A stretch of DNA of 64,000 nucleotides from JAAGZL01 sp964628835 (GCA_964628835.1 CAZVME010000008.1:1-64000), one strand, 5' to 3'. Numbered from the stretch's first letter, positions 48,350 through 56,876 are shown. Notes: generated by a model from the sequence alone, not told the origin. Numbers and translations: made by a program.

Positions 48350-49597
48350 TTACTGATTTGGCTCGATAATCTCTCCAACTGCTGCCCGTCTGCTGGTCAA
48401 AGCATCCCAACGGCGTTGCAAATCCATAAGGTCTTCATCTTTATGCTTGTGACAGGTCTGACAAGAGTTGGGAACCTTGGTCTCCAGCGTATCTTTTGGC
48501 AGCAGCGCAGTGAATACATGACTACGGATATCACCGGACTCAGCACTCTTTGCGATCCTGGGCATATGGCAGTTGCTGCAGTTGCCAAACGAATGAACAG
48601 AGTGTGCACCCACTTGGGCCATTTTTACATGGCATGAGGTACAAAGCTTGTCGCCTTTCAGTTTGGTTTTTCCGCGGAACAGAGGATTGCCCAGTTGATG
48701 GACCACATGACAGGAAATACAATTAACACCGCTATCAGCGTGCTTGGATTTCTTCCAGTCGATGTACTGCTGGTGGTGTCCCTTAGAGAGACCTGTTGCA
48801 TAGAGGTGTTTGTCACCCAACTGAATAGATTTGTAATACGTCTCCAGTGCTTTGCCAGGGGTATAACCGACCGCCCAACCGGCACCTTTGACCTTGGTGG
48901 ATTTACCCCGGTTGTGGCATGAGCCACAAATTTGGGTGGCAATACCACCTGTCAGTTTACTGGGGTTGATGATAGTACTACGTTTTTTAAAGGTCTCGCT
49001 GGCTGGCAATGCAGCATGGTGTGAACCCGGCCCATGACACGCCTCACAACCCACTCCAGGCTCCAGGAACGTCTGTTTGTCCAAATCAACGCCAGTAGCG
49101 TGGCATCCCCCACACTTTTTTAGCCAAGGGCGTTTTTTCCAATCATGCTCGTGATAGTTAACCCAGCGTCCGGTATCGATATTGAACTGGGTAGGCGCGA
49201 TATAATAGACGCCCTCTTTCTTAACTAGGTAGCGCTGCTTCCACTGGCTGCCGATTGTATACTCCACCTCTTCCTGCGTGGGAAAATAAACCTGATCCAG
49301 AGGAATTTTGAGTTTCTTTTCAATCAGCTTAAAGTCCTCTTTCATCACTTCGGTGTCCAGTTCCACCACCATCACATCCGCATTCTTGGAAATATCCTGA
49401 AGCATTTTGCTATGCAGCGTCCGCTTCCACGAATCGTAGTGCTCCAGATGGCACGTCTTACACACCTCAGAGCCAATATAGGTCTTGGGCTCAGACAGCA
49501 GTTTCTTTGGATTGATTGTTTGCGCAGAAGCTGATTGAAAGACGAATATGGATAGTAATGAAATTAAACAGGCAAGTCTGAACGAGAGGGCCATCAT
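48350..49597 (-). CDS. Periplasmic octahaem cytochrome c
   Basis: The 415-residue protein has a signal peptide (to about residue 25) and eight CxxCH sites. Their first cysteines are at residues 46, 162, 184, 224, 293, 319, 340 and 379. The CGGCHATG and GVGCEACHGPGSHH pair is typical of c554-like multihaem proteins. All sites are CxxCH, so it lacks the CxxCK active-site haem of octahaem tetrathionate or nitrite reductases. Its substrate or electron partner is unknown. AGGAG and a tandem 11-base repeat precede the start. Confidence 0.85.
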   Translation of the reverse strand: MMALSFRLACLISLLSIFVFQSASAQTINPKKLLSEPKTYIGSEVCKTCHLEHYDSWKRTLHSKMLQDISKNADVMVVELDTEVMKEDFKLIEKKLKIPLDQVYFPTQEEVEYTIGSQWKQRYLVKKEGVYYIAPTQFNIDTGRWVNYHEHDWKKRPWLKKCGGCHATGVDLDKQTFLEPGVGCEACHGPGSHHAALPASETFKKRSTIINPSKLTGGIATQICGSCHNRGKSTKVKGAGWAVGYTPGKALETYYKSIQLGDKHLYATGLSKGHHQQYIDWKKSKHADSGVNCISCHVVHQLGNPLFRGKTKLKGDKLCTSCHVKMAQVGAHSVHSFGNCSNCHMPRIAKSAESGDIRSHVFTALLPKDTLETKVPNSCQTCHKHKDEDLMDLQRRWDALTSRRAAVGEIIEPNQ

Positions 49598-49612
49598 TTT
49601 ACTCCTGAAGTT

Positions 49613-49634
49613 ATTAGCATTCCATTAGCATTCC
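49613..49634 (-). repeat. Tandem 11-base repeat upstream of the octahaem gene
   Basis: ATTAGCATTCC occurs twice without spacing, 16 bases before the octahaem start codon and just upstream of its ribosome site. It may be an operator half-site pair or simple slippage. Confidence 0.5.
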
Positions 49635-49828
49635 GGCTGATCTTAAGAGCAGCACACACCGCACTACCGACTACCGAATTTTCTAAGGGCAAAATAATAC
49701 AAGCTCACACAAAGACTAGGCCATGACCTTATAATAAACAAGGTTAGATATAGAAACTTACTTTCGGTGAGAACAACAGCCGACCCCATTAGCGGGTCTG
49801 CACCAAGGCCATATAACAGACGGAATTT

Positions 49829-50071
49829 TGCCTGCTGCATCCCATCATGGCCGCTGAAGTGGTGGTGCAGGAAGAGAATCTGGGACGGGTTCTGTGCGAT
49901 CTACAGGCCCATCTGGGTGTGATACAGGACATCTAGAAATGGAAGGAGAGCGCCACCATCAGCTGCGAGGTGGCCTTGGACAGATTATTGGGCTACACCA
50001 CCGACCTATGCAGCATGCCCCAGGGACGCGGCCACTTCAGCACCATTTTCAAACGGTTTGATAGGATTTGA
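49829..50071 (+). pseudogene. Decayed 3' fragment of an EF-G-like gene
   Basis: The frame reads CLLHPIMAAEVVV, then LGVIQDI, an in-frame TAG at 49934, then KWKESATISCEVALDRLLGY and ends at TGA 50069-50071. It is the same segment as the end of the EF-G-like gene, with no start or upstream domains. Many differences in its first part are synonymous, suggesting that it diverged while functional and lost function later. Confidence 0.88.
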
Positions 50072-50174
50072 AGTCTGTAATACCCATATGTGAGCTGAAA
50101 ATATTGGCCACATATGTTTTGAAGAACCCTTAAGCAGACATCGGTGGATTTTAACGAACTGCCAGAATGTGCCA
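49829..50174 (+). repeat. Direct repeat copy 2 flanking the cytochrome cassette
   Basis: It matches 46284-46604 through the stop codon and to the same downstream end point (GCCAGAATGTGCC), but has about 25 extra bases after the stop. Both copies are in plus orientation, one on each side of the minus-strand cytochrome genes. Confidence 0.85.
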
Positions 50175-50321
50175 ACTCCGGACATTCGCTATATGTCACC
50201 GGAAAGATAGTTGATGTTGAGCGCTAACATTCAGAATCACGTAATGATTCGCCGCCAACGATCCTAATCCTAAACTGATGGAGAGCCGTTAGTTGTTTGA
50301 ACAATGAAAGAACCTACTGTG

Positions 50322-50777
50322 CTATTGTGCTATCTCATCACCAGAGCCTCCTGCCTCTATCGGTAGATCCTTGAACTTAGGTAAACCATCCTTCATATGA
50401 TGCACTGTCTCCTGATAGTGTACGTGGAAGCCAGGCTTGAAGGTGATGTTCGAAATGACAACAGCCGGTATATCAACGAGTCCCATAGTTGGATGCTCGG
50501 TATAAATGTGGCCACCACAAGTCTTGCACCACATACGATTACTTACAACGGTTTGGTTATTTGTGCCAGGATTTTTATTAAACGCAGCAATGTTTTCTGC
50601 GCCTTTGGTGATTTGTATGGTATCCGGTTTCCATAGAGTAAAGGCACTAACAGGCCCCGCCGACCAATGCCGACATGAATTGCAATGACAATAGGCCATA
50701 GCTTCCGGCTCACCACTTAACGCAAACTGGACATCCCCACAAAAACAACTGGCTTCGTAATTTGTTTTTTTATTCAT
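50322..50777 (-). CDS. GFA-domain zinc protein
   Basis: The 151-residue protein has the cysteine pattern of the GFA family: CFCGD near residue 11, YCHCNSCRHW near 29 and CKTCGG near 83, which bind two zinc ions. The family is named for glutathione-dependent formaldehyde activation, but most members have no proven activity. It may be cotranscribed with the nitrilase upstream (40-base gap). Confidence 0.85.
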   Translation of the reverse strand: MNKKTNYEASCFCGDVQFALSGEPEAMAYCHCNSCRHWSAGPVSAFTLWKPDTIQITKGAENIAAFNKNPGTNNQTVVSNRMWCKTCGGHIYTEHPTMGLVDIPAVVISNITFKPGFHVHYQETVHHMKDGLPKFKDLPIEAGGSGDEIAQ

Positions 50778-50817
50778 GATTTACCTCCTAATTACTTTTC
50801 CGTTAATGCCGTAAAAT

Positions 50818-51768
50818 TTATTGATCAAATTTGTTTTTAAATATCACAGGTGACTGGGTTTGGGTGTTTACGTGAAGTTGAAAAATGTCGGGTCGCGAAT
50901 AATGACCTGCAACATCAAGCGCTCTTCTGGCAATGCCAACTTTCTCTCGGTCGATGTCACAATACAAGATGCCGACCTCTTCCCGCATTGGGCCTGTGAT
51001 AATTTTTCCGCCTGGAGCAATAACAACGGAATCTCCTGGATTCACCCACTCATTTGGGTCAGGATACAAGGTTGATATTTCAGGGAGATCGTCAGGAAAA
51101 TCACTACCCTTCATGAGATTTCCACATCCCACTACCCAGCAGCAGCCTTCACGTGCAATGTGTTGCAGACTTCCAATCCAGCCATCACCGCTATCGTAAG
51201 TCGGTGCGATGTAGATCTCCACGCCTTGTGAATACAGCGCATATCGTGCCAACGGCATGTAGTTTTCCCAACACAATAAGGTACCAATACGACCAGCAGG
51301 GCTTTCAACGACTTTCAAACCAGACGCATCACCAAATCCCCATACCATTCGTTCCGGGTTAGTCGGCATTAATTTACGGTGTTTATTCAAAAGCGAACCA
51401 TCCGGCCCAATGATGATGACAGTGTTATACAACGTCGATTGACTGAACTTGCTATCTCTCTCTTCAATGCCGCAGACGGTAGTGACTTTGTTAATTCGAG
51501 CGGCCTCATACAGTGGCAGCAAATCATCAGATTCCATGTCGACGGCATTTTTTAATAAACATTGATGTAATTCCTCTGACAGGTTCCAGTCAATACCCGG
51601 CCTGAGACGCCACACCCAGGTGGGATAACCTGGAATGAATGCTTCAGTGAATACAACCAGTTCCGCACCATTGCCGGCAGCTTTTACAACCATAGTAACG
51701 GCTGATTCAATAGTCTTTTGTTTGTCCAGAAAAACTGGGGGGATTTGAATGATGGCCAACCGCGTCAC
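50818..51768 (-). CDS. Nitrilase / carbon-nitrogen hydrolase
   Basis: From a GTG preceded by GAGGGAAG the protein has 316 residues. The catalytic triad is readable: Glu42 in FTEAFIPGYP, Lys132 in KHRKLMPT and Cys166 in LCWENYMP. The CWEN context and length match true nitrilases (nitrile to acid) rather than the shorter amidases. An upstream TTG would add 21 unlikely residues. The natural nitrile is unknown. Confidence 0.87.
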   Translation of the reverse strand: MTRLAIIQIPPVFLDKQKTIESAVTMVVKAAGNGAELVVFTEAFIPGYPTWVWRLRPGIDWNLSEELHQCLLKNAVDMESDDLLPLYEAARINKVTTVCGIEERDSKFSQSTLYNTVIIIGPDGSLLNKHRKLMPTNPERMVWGFGDASGLKVVESPAGRIGTLLCWENYMPLARYALYSQGVEIYIAPTYDSGDGWIGSLQHIAREGCCWVVGCGNLMKGSDFPDDLPEISTLYPDPNEWVNPGDSVVIAPGGKIITGPMREEVGILYCDIDREKVGIARRALDVAGHYSRPDIFQLHVNTQTQSPVIFKNKFDQ

Positions 51769-51979
51769 TTTTCTTCCCTCAATTTGGTCGATGTTGGTCT
51801 CCGAGATCTTTGCCTGATTACTGCAAGCCAACGGTTACAAGCATATTACAAGAACCCTCAGGCTGACCCAGAGCATCAACAATTCACAGGGTCTCAATAC
51901 CGCCTCAACAGCTGCCAGAGGTTAGAGTGTCCGGTACCGCAGACAAGTAGTTGAAAGATCTGTTTGTTCGGTGCAAACA

Positions 51980-52501
51980 CTACTGCTCGATTCTGATAGG
52001 AACCATAATGTGTGCATATGGTGTCTCTTTCCACATCACATAGGGACCGCCGTTATATGGGTCGTCAGACAACCCTTTTAGAAGCTCTTTAGGTGCGACA
52101 ATCATTATGTGAGGTCCTTCCTGAACCCATACATCGCCATTATTAGGATCTTTAGCTGCAGGATTAGAGTTACTCACATAGGCATCACCCTGCATCATGT
52201 ATGAAACACCAATGCGGTCAGTATGGAAATCCGAACCAGAGGCAGCGGCTTGCATCAATTTTGCCCACACTTGATCATTGCACATCGGATGATTATCTCC
52301 AGGACCTATTCCGGGCATGCATACCCAGCCGTTTGAACCTTTTCGTAACATTGTCCCATCGACATCCATGACTGAAGCATTCTTACTGATACTCAGGTGT
52401 GCCGCACTTTGGGCGCGGGAGACTGTTTCAGCAGTAGATTCAATGCCATAACTGTTTGCCGAAATCAGTAATGTGGTGAGAAAAAAGGTTAGATTACGCA
52501 T
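51980..52501 (-). CDS. Secreted protein of unknown function
   Basis: The ATG of MRNLTFFLTTLL with GGAGGT before it gives 173 residues and a signal peptide (to about residue 19). Conserved-looking segments include MDVDGTMLRKGSNGWVCMPG, HPMCND, GVSYMMQGDA, EGPHIMIV and YVMWKETPYAHIMVP. The layout recalls an unnamed secreted family I have met in marine bacteria, with two cysteines that may pair. No enzymatic motif is recognised. Confidence 0.75.
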   Translation of the reverse strand: MRNLTFFLTTLLISANSYGIESTAETVSRAQSAAHLSISKNASVMDVDGTMLRKGSNGWVCMPGIGPGDNHPMCNDQVWAKLMQAAASGSDFHTDRIGVSYMMQGDAYVSNSNPAAKDPNNGDVWVQEGPHIMIVAPKELLKGLSDDPYNGGPYVMWKETPYAHIMVPIRIEQ

Positions 52502-52909
52502 GATGACCTCCCGCTGATGTTTGTGTGTACAGAAAAACCTCTTCAATTACTAAAACGTAGTATATTAGTCGGGAATTGCAATATGAGTTGACGCTGGTTG
52601 TCACATGGGCAGGCTTAATATTGAACAGTGGTGATTCTTAGCGGACATCAATCATGGCTGCTGGACACCTGGAGAGTGCATGGGTTTGACCAAAATTCCC
52701 CTTCAGCGGCTGAGTATAAATGGCCGGTTTCACTGGACTCTAGCCCAGCTGGTATTCGAGCAAAATGGCTCTGGTGTGTCGGTTTTGGCCGTTGGCCAGC
52801 AAATTGGTAGCGTCCGCTTTTGCTACGATGTGGATACCGTATCTATCAGGTAATGCGTGGCTTAAATTGTTATCTGTTGTCAGATCGAATTACACCTTTT
52901 ACGTCTGAT
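52502..52909. other. Divergent gap holding a possible small gene
   Basis: This stretch of about 400 bases between the secreted-protein gene and hpt holds the candidate small frame at 52680-52853; the rest shows nothing I can support. Confidence 0.5.
52680..52853 (+). CDS. Possible small protein, 57 residues
   Basis: An ATG with GGAGAG close upstream opens a 57-codon frame: MGLTKIPLQRLSINGRFHWT, then LAQLVFEQNGSGVSVLAVGQ, ending RFCYDVDTVSIR. Composition is protein-like but the family is unknown, and the ribosome site is only three bases from the start. It could be a remnant of a larger gene. There is no neighbour on the same strand. Confidence 0.33.
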   Translation: MGLTKIPLQRLSINGRFHWTLAQLVFEQNGSGVSVLAVGQQIGSVRFCYDVDTVSIR

Positions 52910-53467
52910 CTACTCATGCTCCTCACTTACGGCAAAGATTCCTGGCGCGTTCCGCAGGTAACCTTTGTAATCCATGCCATATCCAAACACATAGCGGTCT
53001 TCCACCTGTAGTCCGATAAAATCCGCCTTGTAGCCGTTGCTCCTCTGATGGAGTTTTTCCACCACCACTGCAGATAGCACCCTGGTGGCACCCATCTCAT
53101 TACAAAAATCAGCAATGGCTTGCAGGGTTATGCCCTCATCCAGAATGTCGTCAATGATCAGGACATTTTCACCCTTGAGTTCCTGGTGGTTGCGTTTGAT
53201 CCAACTCAGCTCTCCGGCTGATGTTGCCCCGTGATACCTGGTGGCATGGAGGTAGTCCACCCGCAGGGGAAAATCCAGTCTTGGCAGCAGTTTTCCAGTT
53301 GCTATCAAGCCGCCATTCATAATGCAGAGGATGATGGGATCACTCTCGGCAAGCTGCTCGGTTACTTCAGCGGCGATTCTGTCCAGCACGGCCTCCACCT
53401 GTGGTTCTGAATAGAGCATATCTGCCTGCTCATAAACCGTCCGTGCATATTTTGCATCTATTGTCAT
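52910..53467 (-). CDS. hpt: Hypoxanthine-guanine phosphoribosyltransferase
   Basis: The 185-residue enzyme salvages purine bases with PRPP. The PRPP-binding motif is VLIIDDILDEGIT near residue 102, and the YHGATSAGELSW flexible loop is near 78. The base-binding region ADFIGLQVEDRYVFGYGMDY is near 150. It follows nagZ with a two-base gap, so they share a transcript. Confidence 0.93.
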   Translation of the reverse strand: MTIDAKYARTVYEQADMLYSEPQVEAVLDRIAAEVTEQLAESDPIILCIMNGGLIATGKLLPRLDFPLRVDYLHATRYHGATSAGELSWIKRNHQELKGENVLIIDDILDEGITLQAIADFCNEMGATRVLSAVVVEKLHQRSNGYKADFIGLQVEDRYVFGYGMDYKGYLRNAPGIFAVSEEHE

Positions 53468-53469
53468 GT

Positions 53470-54516
53470 CTATATATCCAAACTCAGAGAGGGAGATTCA
53501 TTGTACTGTGCAATCGCCTCTACAGCTGATTTCCAGCGTGGGTCAAGATGTATTGCGTCTCTATCTACAGCGCCACGTCCATGCATGCGCACCATGCGCA
53601 TCTGGGCCACCGGGTCTTTATGCTCATTCAGTGCTTCCAGCACCTGGATGGCCCCAGCCTGATTATTACACACCAGTATCATATCGCAGCCCGCATCCAG
53701 AGCAGATCTGGCCCGATCCTGATAACCACCCGCCACATCAGCTGCCGCCATGGTCAGGTCGTCACTGAAAATCACGCCTTGAAACCCCATTCGGTTGCGC
53801 AGGACATCTTTGAGCCAGAAGCTGGAGAATCCCGCAAGCTCCGGCGACAGCTGTTCGAATATCACGTGCGCCGGCATTATCGCCTCCAGACCATGTTCAA
53901 TCATGCGCGAAAACGGGAGCATGTCATCCATCCAGATATCCTCCTGGCGTCTGCCGTCGATGGGTAAAGTGTGATGTGAATCCTCCTCCACCCCTCCATG
54001 ACCGGGAAAGTGTTTTCCCACTGCTGCCATACCGGCTTCATGCACCCCCTGCATCCAGGAGTGGGCCAGCTCAGAAACTATGGTGGGTTTGGCATGGAAG
54101 GCGCGATCGCCAATAACCCTGCTGGCGCCGCGCCCCAGATCCAGCACCGGGGCAAAACTGAAATCCACCCCAACCGCACGCAGTTCTGCGGCCATCAACC
54201 AACCCACGTCCCGGGCCGTGTTTCTGGCCCGCTTGCTGTTTTTTGCGTGTATTTCGCCAAACCAGCTGGCCGGAGGGAGGCGCACAAACCCATCCTGGAA
54301 GCGTTGCACCCGCCCGCCTTCCTGGTCCACTGCAATCAATAGCTCAGGCTTTCTGAGTGAGTGTATTTGTTGTATAAGCCCTTGTATTTGTTCGGGTGAT
54401 TCATAATTTCTACTAAACAGGATTACCCCTCCAGCAGCAGGATGATCCAGCATTTCACGTTCTTCTGGAGTCAGCTCCACCCCAGACAGATCGAACATTA
54501 GTGGCCCATGGCTCAT
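53470..54516 (-). CDS. nagZ: Beta-N-acetylglucosaminidase NagZ
   Basis: NagZ cleaves GlcNAc from anhydro-muropeptides in cytoplasmic peptidoglycan recycling. The 348-residue family GH3 enzyme has KHFPGHGGVEEDSHHTLP near residue 167, with the Asp-His catalytic loop, and the nucleophile Asp in FSDDLTMAAA near 250. There is no signal peptide, as expected. Confidence 0.95.
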   Translation of the reverse strand: MSHGPLMFDLSGVELTPEEREMLDHPAAGGVILFSRNYESPEQIQGLIQQIHSLRKPELLIAVDQEGGRVQRFQDGFVRLPPASWFGEIHAKNSKRARNTARDVGWLMAAELRAVGVDFSFAPVLDLGRGASRVIGDRAFHAKPTIVSELAHSWMQGVHEAGMAAVGKHFPGHGGVEEDSHHTLPIDGRRQEDIWMDDMLPFSRMIEHGLEAIMPAHVIFEQLSPELAGFSSFWLKDVLRNRMGFQGVIFSDDLTMAAADVAGGYQDRARSALDAGCDMILVCNNQAGAIQVLEALNEHKDPVAQMRMVRMHGRGAVDRDAIHLDPRWKSAVEAIAQYNESPSLSLDI

Positions 54517-54592
54517 ATAACAAATTCCAATTAAGTTTTCTCTTCCGGTGCCGATATCTACTACGATGCTGTTATAACAGAAATCTGGAGAA

Positions 54593-54994
54593 ATGATGCG
54601 ATTTATATCACTATTGCTACTGGTCTGCTCGGCACTCTATTCCGGGTTTATCATTGCTGAAGATGAGGCGAAAGAGAAAAAGAATATTGCGTATTTTTCA
54701 CTCAAGCCATCGCTGATCGCCAATGTGCATGGCAAGGCCCGTTATGCCAGGTTTGATGTACAACTTATGGCCAATGATGAAGAGAGCATTCCTGATCTGC
54801 GGCTGCACGCCCCAGCGATTCGGCATGAACTCCTGCTGCTGATGGGTGACCAGAAGGGAGAGGATCTGAAGAGTCCGAAGGGTAAGGAGAGATTCAGGCA
54901 GACTGCCCTGAGCGCGGTGGGAAAAGTAGTCAAGGCACAGACCGGAACCAACAGCGTAAAGGATCTGTTCTTCACCAGCTTTTTCGTTCAGTAG
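54593..54994 (+). CDS. FliL-like membrane protein
   Basis: The 133-residue protein has an N-terminal hydrophobic segment (about 3-22) and a domain resembling FliL: YFSLKPSLIANV near residue 35, RYARFDVQLM near 50 and a C-terminal VKDLFFTSFFVQ. FliL sits at the flagellar motor, but no flagellar gene is near. Start is the first or second of two ATGs behind GGAGA. It may act in a non-flagellar complex. Confidence 0.65.
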   Translation: MMRFISLLLLVCSALYSGFIIAEDEAKEKKNIAYFSLKPSLIANVHGKARYARFDVQLMANDEESIPDLRLHAPAIRHELLLLMGDQKGEDLKSPKGKERFRQTALSAVGKVVKAQTGTNSVKDLFFTSFFVQ

Positions 54995-55036
54995 GAGGAC
55001 TATGTAGATCAGCTGCATCTTTCCGTGCCGCTAATC

Positions 55037-55828
55037 TTACTGGTTTCTCACATCCAGCCTGTCTCGCAGGTGATCTCCCAGCAGGTTGATGGATAACACA
55101 ACCAGCATAATGCACACCCCTGGCGCCAGGACCAGATGTGGCGCCACCAGCATGTACCTGGCCCCATCCCTAATCATGCTGCCCCAGGATGCCGCAGGCG
55201 GCTGTACCCCCAGTCCCAGAAATGAGAGGCCGGCCTCTGCTATCACAATCCCGGCCACACCAAATGTGGCCTCAATTATCAGGGGTGCGGCAATCAGTGG
55301 CAACAGATGCTTTCTGACAATGGGTATCCTGCCCTGCCCCAGAGCGATTGCTGCTGCAACATGATCCCGGTGTTTCAAGGAGAGGACCTGAGCTCGCGCC
55401 AGCCTGGCGTACCCCACCCAACCCACAATGGAGAGGGCGATTATTACGTTGTCTATACCCGGCCCCATGACACCAGCCAATGCAATCGCCAGAAGAATAC
55501 CGGGAAAGGCGAGAAATACATCGATGATCCGTACCAGCATCAGATCGGCGACACCACCGCTGTAGGCAGCAAAGGCCCCCAGCATGGTGCCACAAAAGGC
55601 AGAAATGGCCACCACCCACACCGCCACCAGAAACGAGGTCTGAGCACCCATGACCAGTCTATCCAGCACTGGTCGCCCTAACTCATCACTCCCCAGAATA
55701 TTCTCCATACCCGGCGGCACCAGGATATGCGGCAAGTCTATCTGGTCCGGGGTCAGTGGTAGTAGTGGTCCAAAAATTGAAGTCAGCATCCAGAGCAGAA
55801 GGATCGCAAGAAAGAGCTTAAGCCTCAT
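55037..55828 (-). CDS. Peptide-type ABC transporter permease (DppC/OppC-like)
   Basis: The 263-residue permease has the OppC N-terminal start and the LGSDELGRPVLDRL segment near residue 46. The EAA loop region (AIALGQGRIPIVRKHLLPLI) is near 160, and about six helices are present. It overlaps the DppB-like gene by four bases. It belongs to the dipeptide/oligopeptide importer family. No ATPase gene is in this cluster. Confidence 0.88.
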   Translation of the reverse strand: MRLKLFLAILLLWMLTSIFGPLLPLTPDQIDLPHILVPPGMENILGSDELGRPVLDRLVMGAQTSFLVAVWVVAISAFCGTMLGAFAAYSGGVADLMLVRIIDVFLAFPGILLAIALAGVMGPGIDNVIIALSIVGWVGYARLARAQVLSLKHRDHVAAAIALGQGRIPIVRKHLLPLIAAPLIIEATFGVAGIVIAEAGLSFLGLGVQPPAASWGSMIRDGARYMLVAPHLVLAPGVCIMLVVLSINLLGDHLRDRLDVRNQ

Positions 55829-56757
55829 GTATCCTCTCCCAGGCGAATGCGTGGATCAATCGCGACATATACCAGATCGGTAAGGGTATTAACCACCACA
55901 TAGGCCAGGCTGATCACCAGGACACAGCCCTGAACCACCGGGTAGTCACGTTTCTGTATGGACTCCACCAGCAATGAGCCTAACCCCGGCCAGGAGAACA
56001 CGGTTTCTGTAATGACCGCACCGCCCAGGAGCGTACCCAGCTGCAGACCGAGCAAGGTTATCACCGGCAACCAGGCATTACGCATGGCATGTCGCCAGAT
56101 CACCCTGCTTTCAGGTAGCCCCTTGGCCCTGGCAGTCCGCACAAAATCCTCATTCAACACCTCCAGCAGGCTACTTCGCACCATGCGTGCAAGAATGGCC
56201 GCAAGTGCTGTACCCAGAGTAATGGCAGGCAGGATGACATGCTCCACCCCACCCCGACCACTGACGGGAGTAACACCAAGCCAGAGGGAAAAGATCAGGA
56301 TCAGAATTGGCCCCATCCAAAAGTTTGGAATGGAAACGCCCAGCAGAGAAAAGCTCATGGCTCCCACATCCACCATACTGTCTTTTCTAATTGCCGCAAC
56401 AACGCCCACAGGGACAGCAATTATCACGGCGAACAGCAGTGCGTAAACCGCAAGTTCCAGTGTTGCCGGTAGTCTGTCTGTTAGGATATCTGTGATGGGT
56501 CTTTGACTATGCAAAGAGGTTCCAAGATCCAGTCTTGCCAACCCTTTGAAATAGTTGATGAGCTGTTCCTGTACCGGCAAGTCCAACCCCAGTGCCATCC
56601 GAAGAGCTTCCCGATCGGCCGGATGGGCAGACTCTCCCAGCATCACTTCAACCGGATCACCAGGGACCAGATGAATCAGGAGAAATACCATGCACACCAC
56701 TCCAAAAACCACCAGAATGGCACTGGAGAGTCTGGAGATAATATACCCGCTATTCAT
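55825..56757 (-). CDS. Peptide-type ABC transporter permease (DppB/OppB-like)
   Basis: The 310-residue permease has the conserved HLVPGDPVEVMLGE near residue 29 and the EAA loop FVRTARAKGLPESRVIWRHA near 205, with six helices. It pairs with the DppC-like protein, overlapping its start. Its natural binding protein is probably the SBP at 59929, from which it is separated by a signalling gene and an L,D-transpeptidase. Confidence 0.9.
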   Translation of the reverse strand: MNSGYIISRLSSAILVVFGVVCMVFLLIHLVPGDPVEVMLGESAHPADREALRMALGLDLPVQEQLINYFKGLARLDLGTSLHSQRPITDILTDRLPATLELAVYALLFAVIIAVPVGVVAAIRKDSMVDVGAMSFSLLGVSIPNFWMGPILILIFSLWLGVTPVSGRGGVEHVILPAITLGTALAAILARMVRSSLLEVLNEDFVRTARAKGLPESRVIWRHAMRNAWLPVITLLGLQLGTLLGGAVITETVFSWPGLGSLLVESIQKRDYPVVQGCVLVISLAYVVVNTLTDLVYVAIDPRIRLGEDT

Positions 56758-56876
56758 TAAGCATGGAGACCCTGATTGACATCACCGATGTGCTGAGTTT
56801 GGGTCTAAATGGCGATAATCGCAAGACGCGAAGCAAGCATCGCGGTTGGCGTGAAGCAAAGAAGATACCGCTTAGG

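Larger units (their letters stand above)
49598..50321. other. Gene-free region carrying the EF-G remnant
   Basis: This stretch of about 720 bases contains a tandem repeat just upstream of the octahaem gene, a featureless segment to 49828, the decayed EF-G end (49829-50174) and 150 bases with no visible feature before the GFA gene. Confidence 0.6.

Noticed and set aside
48350..49597. Octahaem tetrathionate or nitrite reductase
   Set aside because: Those enzymes have a CxxCK active-site haem; all eight sites here are CxxCH.
49993..50199. Minus-strand frame across the EF-G remnant
   Set aside because: It mirrors a similar frame opposite the intact EF-G end, so it is a by-product of the repeat, not a gene.
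53466..54342. Several plus-strand frames opposite nagZ
   Set aside because: They are shadows of the certain nagZ gene on the minus strand.
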